A stretch of 64,000 bases of DNA, taken from Akkermansiaceae bacterium. Lineage in GTDB: Bacteria; Verrucomicrobiota; Verrucomicrobiia; Verrucomicrobiales; Akkermansiaceae. The position numbers were made by a program, and so were the translations under genes. The notes below the pieces were generated by a model. The model had not been told where the DNA came from. It was given only the letters and a program-made list of their open reading frames with translations, and did not search any database. Below, one piece after another: positions 14,456 to 24,192 of the stretch. Numbering within the stretch: position 1 is the first letter of the stretch; each line of letters opens with the position of its first letter. The stretch is taken from NCBI GenBank assembly GCA_024233135.1, contig JACKPZ010000001.1:62001-126000 (forward strand), read 5' to 3'.

Positions 14456-16792
14456 TCAGCGGACGGGGATGGCTTTGCGGGGTGTTTCTTCGACCGGGAC
14501 GGCCTTGCGGGGTTCTTCCTCGCGGACGGGGGCGGCGCGCGGCGGCGACGGGTCCTGCGCCGGGGTGGCGCGTGGTGCGGATGCATCGACGGCCATCGCC
14601 TTGGCGGGGTGGAGCGGGCAGTAGTCGTTCTCCGGCAGCGCTATGTCGGGTGCGACGACATCGGTGCGGGTGGTGCCCGCCTCGCGGCAACCGGCGGTGG
14701 CGCGTTTTCCGGAGAGCTGGCAGATCTCCATGGTGACGACGCGGCCGGAGTTGTCGTTGAGCTTGCCGGCGCGGTAACCGAGACGGTCGGCGGTTTTCAT
14801 GACATCCACCCAGACCGGCAGGGCGAGGGTGGAGCCGAAGCCACGCTGGATGGTGGTCTTGGGGGTATCGAAGCCGACCCACACGGCGCAGGTGAGGGTG
14901 GAGGTGAAACCGGCGAACCAAGCGTCTTTGAAATCGTTGGTGGTGCCGGTTTTCGCGCCGCAGGGTTTGTCGAAGCCGAGGCGTTTCACCGAGGCCGCGG
15001 TGCCGCTGCTGGCGACTTCCTCAAGGATGCGGGAAACTCCGATGGCGGAGGTCGGCTCGGCGGTGGGAATGGCGATCGGGAGCGTGGAGAACAGGATGTT
15101 TCCATCGCGGTCCTTGATCTGCGAGATGATGTAGGGGCGGAATCGTTTCCCGGCGTTCGGGAACAAGGTGTAGGCGCTGGCGACCTCCCACGGCGTGGCC
15201 TCCCAGGAACCGAGGAAGGACGAGGGATTTTTCGGCATCGGCGTGTCGAAGCCGACTTTCTCGGCGACCTTCGCGACGTAATCGACGCCGGCGAAGTCGC
15301 CGACGCGGACGGACATCGTGTTGCGCGAGCGGATGAGCCCGTAGGACGCCGGGTGTTCTCCGCTGAACTTGCCGTCGGAATTGCGCGGCCGCCAGGTGCC
15401 GCCGCCCTTGATCTCACCGGGGCGAAGCGGGCCGTCGCTCACCGGTGTGCTTGGTTTGATGCCCTTGTCGAAGCCGGCGAGATAGACGAAGGGCTTGAAA
15501 ATGGAGCCCATCTGGCGGAACGCGGAGGTCGCGCGATTGAAGCGGGATTCGTTGGCGTTGCGGCCGCCGACGACGGCGAGCACGCCGCCGGTGCGGTTTT
15601 CCATGACCACGGTGGCACCTTGGATGTAGCCGGGCTCCCTGCGCTCCATCTCGGGGATCTTGAGCCATGCCTCGCGCGTGGGATGCTGGTAACCGGAGAG
15701 TTTCTCGACGGATTCCAGTTTCTTCTCCAGCGCCTCCTCGGCCACCTCCTGGATGCGCTTGTCGATGGTGGTGATGATCTCGCAGCCGCCGAGTTCGATG
15801 TCCTCTGCTTCGAGAATGATCTCAAGGTCGCGGCGGATGATGTCCATGGCGAAGGACTCCTTGTAATGGCGGCGCCACACGGGGCGGATCTCGATGGGTT
15901 CTTGTTTCGCGGCATCCGCCTCGGCCTGGGTGATCACCTTGGCATCGACCATGCGGGCGAGCGTGGTGTTCCGCTCGCGCTCGGAGGCCTCGATCGAAGT
16001 GAACGGATTGTAGGATCCGGGTCCTCGGACGATGCCGGCGAGCAGCGCGGACTCGGAGAGCGTCAGCTCGGCCGGGTGTTTTTCGAAGTAAATGCGCGAC
16101 GCTTCGCCGACGCCCTTGATCTGGCGGCCCCAGTCGATCTGGTTGATGTAGGCTTCGAGGATCTGGTCCTTGTCGTTCGCCGCCTCGATGCGGATGGCGA
16201 TGGCGATTTCGAGAAACTTGCGGTCGAGCTGGCGGAGAAACACGCCCTTGTCCCCGCGTTTGAGTTGGAAAATGTCCGACGCGAGCTGCTGGGTGATGGT
16301 GGAGGCGCCCTCGCGTTTGCCCTGGAGGTTCTTGGTGATGGCGCGGCCGATGCCGATGACGTCGAAGGCCCCGTGCTGATAGAAACGCTCGTCCTCACGG
16401 GCGAGGATGGCTTTGCGGAAGCTCTCGGAGACGTCCTTCAGAGGAACGATGGACCGTTTCTCGCCATGGATGCGCCCGATTTCCTCACCGAGGCGGTCGT
16501 AGATGATCGTGCGCTCCGGCATCGCGTGGATGCGCCGCAGGTCGAAGGACTGCGAGCGCCAGCCGTAGATGACGCCGAGCACGATGAGGACCATCAGGGC
16601 GATCACGCCGGGGTAGCCGGCCAACCGCAGGAGGAAGCGCCACGGCTGGGGAAAGGGCAGCGTGAAGAGGTTCACCAGGTGGAACGGCCAGCCGAGGAGG
16701 ATCGACACGGCACCCGGGCGGCGGCGTTTGGGGGCGGAGGATTCCGCGGAGCGGCCGCGTTTTTTTGTCTCTTTCGGTTTGCGGGATGCCAT
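14456..16792 (-). CDS. Class A penicillin-binding protein (PBP1A-type)
   Basis: A 778-residue bifunctional peptidoglycan synthase. Basic N-terminus, transmembrane helix (about 62-78), GT51 domain with AREDERFYQHGAF (Glu133), GASTITQQLASD, RKFLEIAIAIRIE, then a transpeptidase domain with all three motifs: GSIFKPF (S430, K433), SRN in GLIRSRNTMSVRV, and AKTGTTND (K614). The tail is proline-, arginine- and alanine-rich with repeats of PRKAVPVEE/PRKAIPVR type. The start ATG at 16792 faces the protease pair across a 117-bp gap. It is followed by the homologue with a decayed transpeptidase, so the two probably come from one transcript. Confident assignment. Confidence 0.93.
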   Translation of the reverse strand: MASRKPKETKKRGRSAESSAPKRRRPGAVSILLGWPFHLVNLFTLPFPQPWRFLLRLAGYPGVIALMVLIVLGVIYGWRSQSFDLRRIHAMPERTIIYDRLGEEIGRIHGEKRSIVPLKDVSESFRKAILAREDERFYQHGAFDVIGIGRAITKNLQGKREGASTITQQLASDIFQLKRGDKGVFLRQLDRKFLEIAIAIRIEAANDKDQILEAYINQIDWGRQIKGVGEASRIYFEKHPAELTLSESALLAGIVRGPGSYNPFTSIEASERERNTTLARMVDAKVITQAEADAAKQEPIEIRPVWRRHYKESFAMDIIRRDLEIILEAEDIELGGCEIITTIDKRIQEVAEEALEKKLESVEKLSGYQHPTREAWLKIPEMERREPGYIQGATVVMENRTGGVLAVVGGRNANESRFNRATSAFRQMGSIFKPFVYLAGFDKGIKPSTPVSDGPLRPGEIKGGGTWRPRNSDGKFSGEHPASYGLIRSRNTMSVRVGDFAGVDYVAKVAEKVGFDTPMPKNPSSFLGSWEATPWEVASAYTLFPNAGKRFRPYIISQIKDRDGNILFSTLPIAIPTAEPTSAIGVSRILEEVASSGTAASVKRLGFDKPCGAKTGTTNDFKDAWFAGFTSTLTCAVWVGFDTPKTTIQRGFGSTLALPVWVDVMKTADRLGYRAGKLNDNSGRVVTMEICQLSGKRATAGCREAGTTRTDVVAPDIALPENDYCPLHPAKAMAVDASAPRATPAQDPSPPRAAPVREEEPRKAVPVEETPRKAIPVR

Positions 16793-16909
16793 CGACGGCG
16801 GAACTCATAGGCGATCCCGGGCGCGCCCGCCACCCCGGATTGCGGCCGGGAACGCGGCGGGGACCGAATCAGACAAACCTTGGCACCGGCCACGCTTTTC
16901 AGGAACAAA

Positions 16910-17908
16910 ATGAAAACCAGACGATTGATTTTCACCACCCTTCTCACCGGGCTCGCAGCCGTCCAGCCGCTGGCGGCCAAGGATCCGTCCGCCACCCTCG
17001 CCGATCTGGCACGATTGGAAACCAAGGTCGTCGGCGTCGCGGACAAGGTGCTGCCGGCGACCGTCTCGCTGCTCTCGGACCGTACCGGCTCGTCCGGATC
17101 GGGCGTGATCGTCGCCGATGACGGGCTGATCCTCACCGCCGCGCACGTCGTGCAGGGGACCGACCAGTTGCTGGTCGTCTTCCCGGACGGAAAACAAGTG
17201 CCCGGCAAGGTGCTCGGCGCAAACTATTCGAAGGACATCGCCATGGTGCGCATCACCGAAAAAGGCTCGTGGCCGACCGTCGAGATGGGCGACTCCGAGA
17301 AACTCGCTGCCGGCGACTGGGTCGTCGCGCTCGGCCACTCGGCCGGTTTCGACGCGAGCCGCACGCCGCCGGTGCGTTTCGGCCGCGTGATCTCCGACGG
17401 TCCCGGCAATTTCCTGACCACCGACTGCACGCTCATCGGCGGCGACTCGGGCGGGCCATTGTTCGACCTCAACGGCAAGCTGGTGGGCATCCATTCGTCG
17501 ATCGGCCGCTCGATTTCGAACAACAACCACGCCGGGATCGATGGTTTCCGCGACGATTGGGACCGCCTCATCGCCGGCGAAACCTGGGGCGAACTCTCGA
17601 TGAACCCCTTCGCGAACCCGGAGATGCCGGTGCTCGGAATCGGCATGGGCCGCGTGCGCGGAATCCGCGGCGTGGTGGTGGAAAGCGTCGTGCCCGGTTC
17701 GCCGGCCGTGGCCGCGGGACTCAAGCGCGGCGACGTGATCGTTTCCTTCGATGGCGACAAGATCGGCGACGGCGGCGAGTTGCTCCAGCTACTCGCGAAA
17801 CGCGAGCCCGGCGACACGGTGGAAGTCACCTATGCGCGCGACGGCGACACACGCGAAACCGAGGTCAAGCTGCAGCGCCGCATCGACCTGTTCGCCGAAG
17901 AAGAATGA
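16910..17908 (+). CDS. Trypsin-like serine protease with PDZ domain (DegP/HtrA type)
   Basis: A 332-residue periplasmic S1C-type protease. Signal peptide (about 1-23, ending PLAA), protease domain with complete triad: LTAAHVV (His79), YSKDIAMV (Asp109), GGDSGGPL (Ser180), and one C-terminal PDZ domain (MGRVRGIRGVVVESVVPGSP onward, about 240-325). The ATG at 16910 is used because AGGAAC lies 5 bases upstream and the signal peptide follows at once. It is the first gene of a two-gene unit: its TGA overlaps an ATG that could start the next gene, which is a protease homogue without catalytic residues. One PDZ domain, not two, is closer to DegS-like proteins, but there is no membrane anchor after cleavage. 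Confidence 0.9.
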   Translation: MKTRRLIFTTLLTGLAAVQPLAAKDPSATLADLARLETKVVGVADKVLPATVSLLSDRTGSSGSGVIVADDGLILTAAHVVQGTDQLLVVFPDGKQVPGKVLGANYSKDIAMVRITEKGSWPTVEMGDSEKLAAGDWVVALGHSAGFDASRTPPVRFGRVISDGPGNFLTTDCTLIGGDSGGPLFDLNGKLVGIHSSIGRSISNNNHAGIDGFRDDWDRLIAGETWGELSMNPFANPEMPVLGIGMGRVRGIRGVVVESVVPGSPAVAAGLKRGDVIVSFDGDKIGDGGELLQLLAKREPGDTVEVTYARDGDTRETEVKLQRRIDLFAEEE

Positions 17909-17931
17909 ACCCACACCTTTCCGAACGAACC

Positions 17932-19137
17932 ATGATTCACAAAGCACTCGCATTCACGCTGCTGGCGCTGCTCCCCGCGGCGGCCATCGCCCAGGACGAC
18001 ATCCCGTTGCTCCGCCCGGATGAAAAGGAAGCGGTCAACCGCCAGAGCGACGAGTTCAACAAAGCCCTCGAACCGGTCCTCGCCGATGCGGCGAAATCGA
18101 CCGTCCGCATCTGGGCCGGCCGCAACAAACTCGCCTACGGCACCGTCATCGGCGACGGCACCGAGGTGCTCACGAAGTGGAGCGAGGTCGCCCGGCGCGG
18201 CGGCTCGCTGCTCATCGACGCGGGCGACGGAGTCGGACGTCACGCGTCGATCACCGGCACCTATCCGGACGAGGACCTCGCCGTGTTGAAACTCGAAACC
18301 GGAGACGCGCTGCCTGCCGTGAAGTGGTCCACGGAAACCCCGCGGCTCGGCGCGTTTCTCGCCGCGCCCCAACCGGGCGGCCGCCCCGCCGCCTTCGGCG
18401 TGGTCAGCGTGCTCGAGCGAAACCTCCGCGAGACCGACCAATCGTATCTCGGCATCATGGGGTCGATCGATTTCGACGGACCGGGCGTGCGCATTTCGGA
18501 AGTCACCCCGGACTCCGGCGCCGCCGAGGCCGGCCTCAAGGAAGGCGACGTGATCCTCAAGGTGGGCGAACGCGAGATTTCCGGCCTGCTCGAGCTGAAG
18601 AACTCGCTCGTCGGTATTTCCCCTGGCGAAACCGTGCGCCTGCTCGTCCGCAGCCGCAACATCGAGAAACCCGTCGACGTCACGCTCGGCAACCGCCCGG
18701 AGCTGCCGAAGTTCAACAGCGACCGTCTGCGCATCATGGAGCGGATGGGCTCCGGCCAGAGCCGCGTCCGCAGCTCGTTCACCCGCGCGATCCAGTCGGA
18801 CATGCGCCCCGAGCCGAAGCAGATCGGCGGGCCGGTCGTCGACCTGAAGGGCAACGTCGTCGGCATCACGGTCGCACGCGCCGACCGCACCCGCTCGTTC
18901 ATCATGCCGGCCGCCGCGGTGGTCTCGCTGTTGGAAAACGGCAAGGCGATGGACCCGTCGCTCGCTGAGGTCCGCAACGATGACGCTCCGGCGCAGGTGA
19001 TGAACCAGGGCCGCGCCCGTGGCCAGATGCAGCGCCCGCAACGGTCGCCGCGCGCGCTGCGCCAGCATTTCGAGGAAATGCAGCGCCTCATGGAGTTCAT
19101 GGAGGACGAACTCGACGCCCTCGACCAAGGACGCTGA
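17932..19137 (+). CDS. Catalytically dead protease homologue with inserted PDZ domain
   Basis: A 401-residue exported protein (signal peptide 1-20, LLPAAAIAQ). It follows the trypsin fold of the preceding gene, but His is Ser84 (LTKWSEV for LTAAHVV) and Ser is Ile298 (KQIGGPVV for GDSGGPL), while Asp115 (DEDLAVLKL) remains. A PDZ domain (about 172-252, PGVRISEVTPDSGAAEAGLK) sits between the strand FGVVSVLERN and the segment AIQSDMRPEPKQIGGPVVDL, that is, inside the second barrel and not at the C-terminus. The tail is basic then acidic (MQRLMEFMEDELDAL). Probably a binding or regulatory partner of the upstream protease. Start: ATG 17932, which puts the signal peptide first; ATG 17905, overlapping the previous stop, would add nine residues. 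Confidence 0.85.
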   Translation: MIHKALAFTLLALLPAAAIAQDDIPLLRPDEKEAVNRQSDEFNKALEPVLADAAKSTVRIWAGRNKLAYGTVIGDGTEVLTKWSEVARRGGSLLIDAGDGVGRHASITGTYPDEDLAVLKLETGDALPAVKWSTETPRLGAFLAAPQPGGRPAAFGVVSVLERNLRETDQSYLGIMGSIDFDGPGVRISEVTPDSGAAEAGLKEGDVILKVGEREISGLLELKNSLVGISPGETVRLLVRSRNIEKPVDVTLGNRPELPKFNSDRLRIMERMGSGQSRVRSSFTRAIQSDMRPEPKQIGGPVVDLKGNVVGITVARADRTRSFIMPAAAVVSLLENGKAMDPSLAEVRNDDAPAQVMNQGRARGQMQRPQRSPRALRQHFEEMQRLMEFMEDELDALDQGR

Positions 19138-19221
19138 GCCCGGCGATTCCGCGGAAAAATTTGCCGATCCCGCCGCGGCGGGCGACGGGATCGGTCAAGA
19201 CACCAAGTGTATATTGGGTGG

Positions 19222-22200
19222 ATGCCACGATCCGCCATTGAAACACTTCTCGACACCGTCCGCCGCAGCCGCCCGGACGACGAATCCCTTGCCCGCGAAG
19301 CGGTGAATCTCGCCGCCGAGTGGCTCAAAAGCGCCACCGAAGGCATGCATTCGGACGAGCGCAAGCAATCCGCCCAGCTCTCGCGCATGATGACCGACGC
19401 GCCGGGCAAGGCGCTCACCTTCGCGATGGCCGATCAGGTGTTCCGCCCGCCGTCGCACGAACGTTCCGCCGAGCGCTTCCGCTCGCTCGTCCACGACTAC
19501 GGCGTGCCGGAGTATTTGCCGCCGATCGAGCGGATCGGCATGAAACTCGGGGCCGCCGCATCCGCCGTGGCGCCCGGCATCGTGATGCCGCTCGTCACCG
19601 CGAAACTCCGGGGCGAGAGCGACTCGGTCATTCTTCCGGGAGACGACGCCCACCTGCGCCCTCACCTCGAGCAGCGGCGCCGTGCGGGAATGAAGATGAA
19701 CATCAACCAACTCGGCGAGGCGATCCTCGGCGAGGCGGAGGCGGAAAAACGGATGCAGGCCATCCTCGCACGGATTTCGAGCCCGGATTGCGAATACCTA
19801 TCCGTGAAGATCTCCGCGGTGTTTTCCCAGATTCATCTCATCGCCCATGAGGAAACGTTGGAAAAACTCAAGGAACGCGTCCGCCGTCTCTACCGCTGCG
19901 CGATCGAGCATCCGGTTTCCGATGGAAACGGAGGATCACGTCCCAAGTTCGTGAACCTCGACATGGAGGAATACCGCGACCTTCAGCTCACCCGCGACGT
20001 ATTCACCCAGGTGCTGGACGAACCGGAGTTCATGCGTCTCGAAGCCGGCATCGTTTTGCAGGCCTATCTTCCGGACTCCTGGCCGGTGCAGAAGGAGCTC
20101 AACGCATGGGCGGCCGACCGCGTCGCCCGCGGTGGAGCCGGCATCAAGATCCGCATCGTCAAAGGCGCCAACCTCGCGATGGAGAAGGTCGAGGCCGAAA
20201 TGCATGACTGGCCGCAGGCGCCCTATCCGACGAAGGAGGAGGTCGATGCCAACTTCAAGCGCATGGTCCATGAAGGCTGCAAGCCGGAGAACGCGAAACA
20301 CGTGCGCATCGGGCTCGCGTCGCACAACCTCTTCGACCTCGCGTATGCGATGCTCCTGCGCACCCGCGAGGGCGTCGAGGACCGCATCGAATTCGAAATG
20401 CTCGAAGGCATGGCGAACCACCAGGCGCGCATCGTCAACGAGGACGCCGGCGGACTGCTGCTCTATGCGCCGGTCGTTTCCCGCGATGACTTTCACAGCG
20501 CCATCGCCTATCTCGTCCGTCGCCTCGACGAGAACACGTCGGAAGAAAATTTCCTTCACGATCTGTTCGGAATGAAAGTCGGCGACAGCTCATGGGACAG
20601 CCAGCGCGAGAGGTTCCTGCGCGCCTGCGCCCGCAAGGACGAGGTGCCCTGCGGTCCGCGCCGCACGCAGGATCGCTCCACGGAAAACCCGCAGCCCGTC
20701 GCGGCCGACGCGCCGTTCCACAACGAGGCGGACACCGATTGGGCGTTGCCTCACAACATCGCGTGGATCCGCGGCAAGGTGGAAGCCCAGCGCGACGCCC
20801 CGCCCGCCGTCCTGCCGCTGTGCATCGGCGGCGGCGAACAGCCCGGCGCGGCTGAGAAGATCGGCTGCGACCCGTCGCGGCCCGGCGTCGAGGCATACCG
20901 CTTCGCGCTCGCGAGTCCGGACCAGATCGAGACGGCGCTGGCCACCGCCGAGTCCGCCCGCGCGGCGTGGCAGGCGCTCGGTGTCGAAGGCCGGGCGGAT
21001 CTGCTCCGCAAGTGCGCCGCCAGCATCGCCGCGCGACGCGGCGACCTCATTGCCACGATGGTGCTCGATGGAGGCAAGGCGATCAGCGAGGGCGACGTCG
21101 AGGTTTCCGAAGCGATCGATTTCGCCAACTACTATGCCCGTGGTATGTCGGATCCGGCGTTCGCCGACGGCAGCGCGTTCACCCCGCTCGGCACGGTGGT
21201 CGTCACCCCGCCGTGGAATTTCCCCTTCGCCATTCCCTGCGGCGGCGTGCTTGCCGCGCTGATGGCCGGCAACACGGTGATCCTCAAGCCCGCGAGCGCC
21301 ACCGCCCTCACCGGCTGGGTGCTCGCACAGGCATTGTGGGCCGCCGGCATTCCGCGCGAGGTGCTCCAATTCGTCACCTGCGCCGGCAGGGAGGGCCGGC
21401 AAATGCTCACCGATCCCCGCTGCGGCGGCGTGATCCTCACCGGCGGCTGGGAAACGGCGCGCATGTTCCTCGGCTGGAAGCCGGAGATGAAACTCTTCGC
21501 CGAAACCTCCGGCAAAAACGCCCTCATCATCACCGCCGCCGCGGATCCGGACCAGGCGGTGAAGGACCTCGTCCGCAGTGCCTTCGGTCACTCGGGCCAG
21601 AAGTGCTCCGCCGCCTCGCTCGGCATCATCGAAGCCCAGGTCTATGACAACCCGGCGTTTCTCCGCCAACTGCGCGATGCCGCCGCCTCACTCGCCGTTG
21701 GTGCTCCGTGGAAATACGATTCCGTCGTCACACCCACCGTCGTGCCGCCCGGCGAGGAACTCCAGCGCGGCCTGACGACGCTGGACGACGGCGAACAATG
21801 GCTGCTCGAACCGCGGATGATCGATGGCAACCCGCAGCTCTGGTCGCCCGGCATCCGTCTCGGCGTGAAGCCGGAAAGCTGGTACCGCAAGACCGAGTGT
21901 TTCGGCCCGGTGCTCGGCCTCATCCGTGCGGACAGTCTCGACCACGCCATCCGGATCCAGAACTCATCCGCCTTTGGACTCACCGGCGGCATCCACTCGC
22001 TTGATCCGGCCGAGATCGAGGAATGGAAACAGCGCGTCGAAGTCGGCAACGCCTACGTCAACCGCCCGATCACTGGTGCGATCGTCCGCCGCCAGCCATT
22101 CGGCGGGTGGAAAAACTCGTCGTTCGGCCCCGGCGCCAAGGCGGGCGGTCCGAACTACGTGCAACTCTTCGGCGCATGGGAAAACACGGACTTGCCCGGC

Positions 22201-22785
22201 ACCGCCGCCACCGTCACCGGCAAGGCGAAGGAACTACTGGATACCCTCGTTTCCAAACTCCCGGACGATGCGCACGCCCTGCGGTCCGCCGCCGCCAGCG
22301 ACGCCGCCGCATGGGCTTCCGAGTTCGGGATCAACCACGACCCGAGCGGTCTCACCTGCGAGTCGAATGTCTTCCGCTACCGGCCCTTCGCGCGCTCGAT
22401 CGTGCGGGCCGACGCTTCGATGTCCGACGCCGCCCTCGCCCGCATCCTGCTGGCCGCCGCCACCGCGGGCGTCGCGTTGGAAGTCTCCACCGATGCGCCG
22501 CGCCCGGCTCTCGACGGACTCCGCCTCGATCTAACAGAGGAATCCGAGGACGCTTTCATCGCACGCATCGGCTCCGCCAAACTCCCATGGCAGGGACTCC
22601 GCGCCGTGAATGCCTCTCCCGCCCTGCACGCCGCAGCGGCCGCAGCAGGCCTCCGCCTCGTCACCGGTCCGGTGCTCCACAACGGCCGCCTCGAGCTTCT
22701 CTGGCTGCTGCGCGAGCAATCCGTCACGGAAACCCTGCACCGATACGGCAACGTGCTGCCGACACCAGCCCAGCTCGGCCTCTGA
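19222..22785 (+). CDS. putA: Bifunctional proline dehydrogenase / P5C dehydrogenase
   Basis: A 1187-residue PutA. The N-terminal half is the FAD-dependent proline dehydrogenase barrel (MKMNINQLGEAILGEAEA, YLSVKISAVFSQI, GAGIKIRIVKGANLAMEKVE, LASHNLFDLAYAM). The C-terminal half is an NAD-dependent aldehyde dehydrogenase oxidising glutamate semialdehyde: TPPWNFPFAIPCGG, FAETSGKNALI (general-base Glu) and GHSGQKCSAASLG (Cys795), ending in a further helical domain. Proline is converted to glutamate with channelled P5C. No DNA-binding ribbon-helix-helix is present at the N-terminus, so this is not the autoregulatory type. The ATG at 19222 is used; an upstream GTG at 19207 is also in frame. It is a single gene with its own unknown promoter. 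Confidence 0.93.
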   Translation: MPRSAIETLLDTVRRSRPDDESLAREAVNLAAEWLKSATEGMHSDERKQSAQLSRMMTDAPGKALTFAMADQVFRPPSHERSAERFRSLVHDYGVPEYLPPIERIGMKLGAAASAVAPGIVMPLVTAKLRGESDSVILPGDDAHLRPHLEQRRRAGMKMNINQLGEAILGEAEAEKRMQAILARISSPDCEYLSVKISAVFSQIHLIAHEETLEKLKERVRRLYRCAIEHPVSDGNGGSRPKFVNLDMEEYRDLQLTRDVFTQVLDEPEFMRLEAGIVLQAYLPDSWPVQKELNAWAADRVARGGAGIKIRIVKGANLAMEKVEAEMHDWPQAPYPTKEEVDANFKRMVHEGCKPENAKHVRIGLASHNLFDLAYAMLLRTREGVEDRIEFEMLEGMANHQARIVNEDAGGLLLYAPVVSRDDFHSAIAYLVRRLDENTSEENFLHDLFGMKVGDSSWDSQRERFLRACARKDEVPCGPRRTQDRSTENPQPVAADAPFHNEADTDWALPHNIAWIRGKVEAQRDAPPAVLPLCIGGGEQPGAAEKIGCDPSRPGVEAYRFALASPDQIETALATAESARAAWQALGVEGRADLLRKCAASIAARRGDLIATMVLDGGKAISEGDVEVSEAIDFANYYARGMSDPAFADGSAFTPLGTVVVTPPWNFPFAIPCGGVLAALMAGNTVILKPASATALTGWVLAQALWAAGIPREVLQFVTCAGREGRQMLTDPRCGGVILTGGWETARMFLGWKPEMKLFAETSGKNALIITAAADPDQAVKDLVRSAFGHSGQKCSAASLGIIEAQVYDNPAFLRQLRDAAASLAVGAPWKYDSVVTPTVVPPGEELQRGLTTLDDGEQWLLEPRMIDGNPQLWSPGIRLGVKPESWYRKTECFGPVLGLIRADSLDHAIRIQNSSAFGLTGGIHSLDPAEIEEWKQRVEVGNAYVNRPITGAIVRRQPFGGWKNSSFGPGAKAGGPNYVQLFGAWENTDLPGTAATVTGKAKELLDTLVSKLPDDAHALRSAAASDAAAWASEFGINHDPSGLTCESNVFRYRPFARSIVRADASMSDAALARILLAAATAGVALEVSTDAPRPALDGLRLDLTEESEDAFIARIGSAKLPWQGLRAVNASPALHAAAAAAGLRLVTGPVLHNGRLELLWLLREQSVTETLHRYGNVLPTPAQLGL

Positions 22786-22859
22786 TAGGAAACAAAGCGG
22801 CTGCCGGTCCCCGCGAATCCGGATTGTCATCGGCCGCCGGCCCGCTAGGGTCGGCGGCC

Positions 22860-23219
22860 ATGAACCAATCTTCGCGCGAGGCCATCATCGATCTGCTGTT
22901 CCTCTCCCTGTATCTCGACGACCATCTTTCGCTCGCCGAGGACGACATCCTTTCCAACGCGCTCGACCGCCTTGGCTGGGATTCGTTGCAACCCCGCGAG
23001 GCATATATCTGGAAAGCCTTCAGCGGCGCCCGTGGAGCATACGACAGCCTGGAAAAAGTCCGCGCCTTCATCGACGAGCGCGCGGAAACGATCATCCGCG
23101 ACGGCGGACAGGCGGAAGCCCTCACCTGGCTGACCCGGGTGCTCGGAGCGGACGGCATCTCGCCCACCGAGCGGCATTTCCTCAACCGCCTCGAAGAGCG
23201 TTTCTATCCGGGCGCCTGA
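22860..23219 (+). CDS. TerB-like small helical protein
   Basis: A 119-residue all-helical protein. The segments LLFLSLYLDDHLSLAEDDIL and LTRVLGADGISPTERHFLNR resemble the paired helix–acidic loop repeats of TerB/DjlA-N-type domains, which are associated with metal or tellurite stress and co-chaperone functions. There is no signal peptide. It starts 74 bases after putA and may be read through from it. The resemblance is partial; the function is unknown. Confidence 0.55.
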   Translation: MNQSSREAIIDLLFLSLYLDDHLSLAEDDILSNALDRLGWDSLQPREAYIWKAFSGARGAYDSLEKVRAFIDERAETIIRDGGQAEALTWLTRVLGADGISPTERHFLNRLEERFYPGA

Positions 23220-23226
23220 AGCGTCG

Positions 23227-24192
23227 TCACTCCAGTGGCTTTTCGTGGATCGCCCGGGCCAGCGGAGCCCGGGGCGTCGAGGAAGTCGGCGTGGTGTCCA
23301 CCCGGGCGGCGACCAGAGCCGCGAGACCGAGACCGATCCAGCCGCCGAAACCCACGGACATCGCGGTGACAAGTCCGATGAAAAACGGCGCGAAGATCAA
23401 CACGCCGATCATCGCCCCGCTCGGCTTCACCTCGTAGGTCAGCAGCGCAAGCCGCATGCGAGAGCGCGCCAGCGAGATGCCGATCAACGAATAGGTCGCC
23501 ACCGCGGCGAGCGTGGTGAGATGATAGTAGAGCCCCTTCCAGCCGGTGGTGCCGAACATGCCGCCCGCCACCGCCATCGGGATGCCGCAACCGACGAGCA
23601 TCGAGCCGAGATACAGGAGGAACACAGCGGCGCGCGCGCCGAGGCCGCGGAAGGACGACGCGCCGATCGCGCCCGCTCCGACGACGGCGGCCGCGCCGAG
23701 CACGGTGAGCACACAGGTCATCTCGCGCCACCACTCGATGCCGCCGACGAGATAGCGGACCACGACGTACGGCAGCAGCGACACCAGGGTGAGCGCGCTG
23801 AGCCCCCACAGCGTGGCGAGTTTCCCGAAGACGACGCGCCAGCGGCCGAGTTTCGTGAGTTGGAGCAGCTCGTGGTTTCCCTCTTCAAGTTCCTCGCGCA
23901 TCATCACCAGTCCGCCGAGCGGAAGGATCCCGATGCACACCGCGGAAATGAGCAGCCACAGCGGGCCCGAGGTGAACACGAGGAAGGCTCCCTCTCCCAC
24001 GCCGCGCGAAGCGCCGGTCCTGAACTCGGCGACCATCGCCACCGCGGCCAGCACATGCACGCCCAGGAATGGCGCCACGAACGTCGTGCGCCGCAGGTTC
24101 TGCCGCAGCTCCTTGACGGTCACCGGGTCGAACCGGTCCGGCAGGTCATGGGTGCCAAGCGCGTTCAATCGACCGCATGCTGTCACGCGCAA
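23227..24192 (-). CDS. ABC-2-like membrane permease
   Basis: A roughly 320-residue membrane protein with six to eight hydrophobic segments. The N-terminal DRFDPVTVKELRQNLRR motif is the cytoplasmic entry helix seen in ABC-2 permeases of the 'NPVLVKELRQ' kind; EELEEGNHELLQLTKLGRWR is the typical loop after the second helix. No ATP-binding partner is next to it in this window, so its complex is unknown. No ATG is available near the N-terminus: the candidates are TTG 24192, GTG 24186 and TTG 24168, and the true start is uncertain. It converges with the TerB-like gene, 7 bases between stops. Confidence 0.75.
   Translation of the reverse strand: MRVTACGRLNALGTHDLPDRFDPVTVKELRQNLRRTTFVAPFLGVHVLAAVAMVAEFRTGASRGVGEGAFLVFTSGPLWLLISAVCIGILPLGGLVMMREELEEGNHELLQLTKLGRWRVVFGKLATLWGLSALTLVSLLPYVVVRYLVGGIEWWREMTCVLTVLGAAAVVGAGAIGASSFRGLGARAAVFLLYLGSMLVGCGIPMAVAGGMFGTTGWKGLYYHLTTLAAVATYSLIGISLARSRMRLALLTYEVKPSGAMIGVLIFAPFFIGLVTAMSVGFGGWIGLGLAALVAARVDTTPTSSTPRAPLARAIHEKPLE

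Noticed and set aside
14609..16810. A 733-codon plus-strand open frame opposite the intact PBP gene
   Set aside because: Antisense shadow without domains; the minus strand has all PBP motifs.
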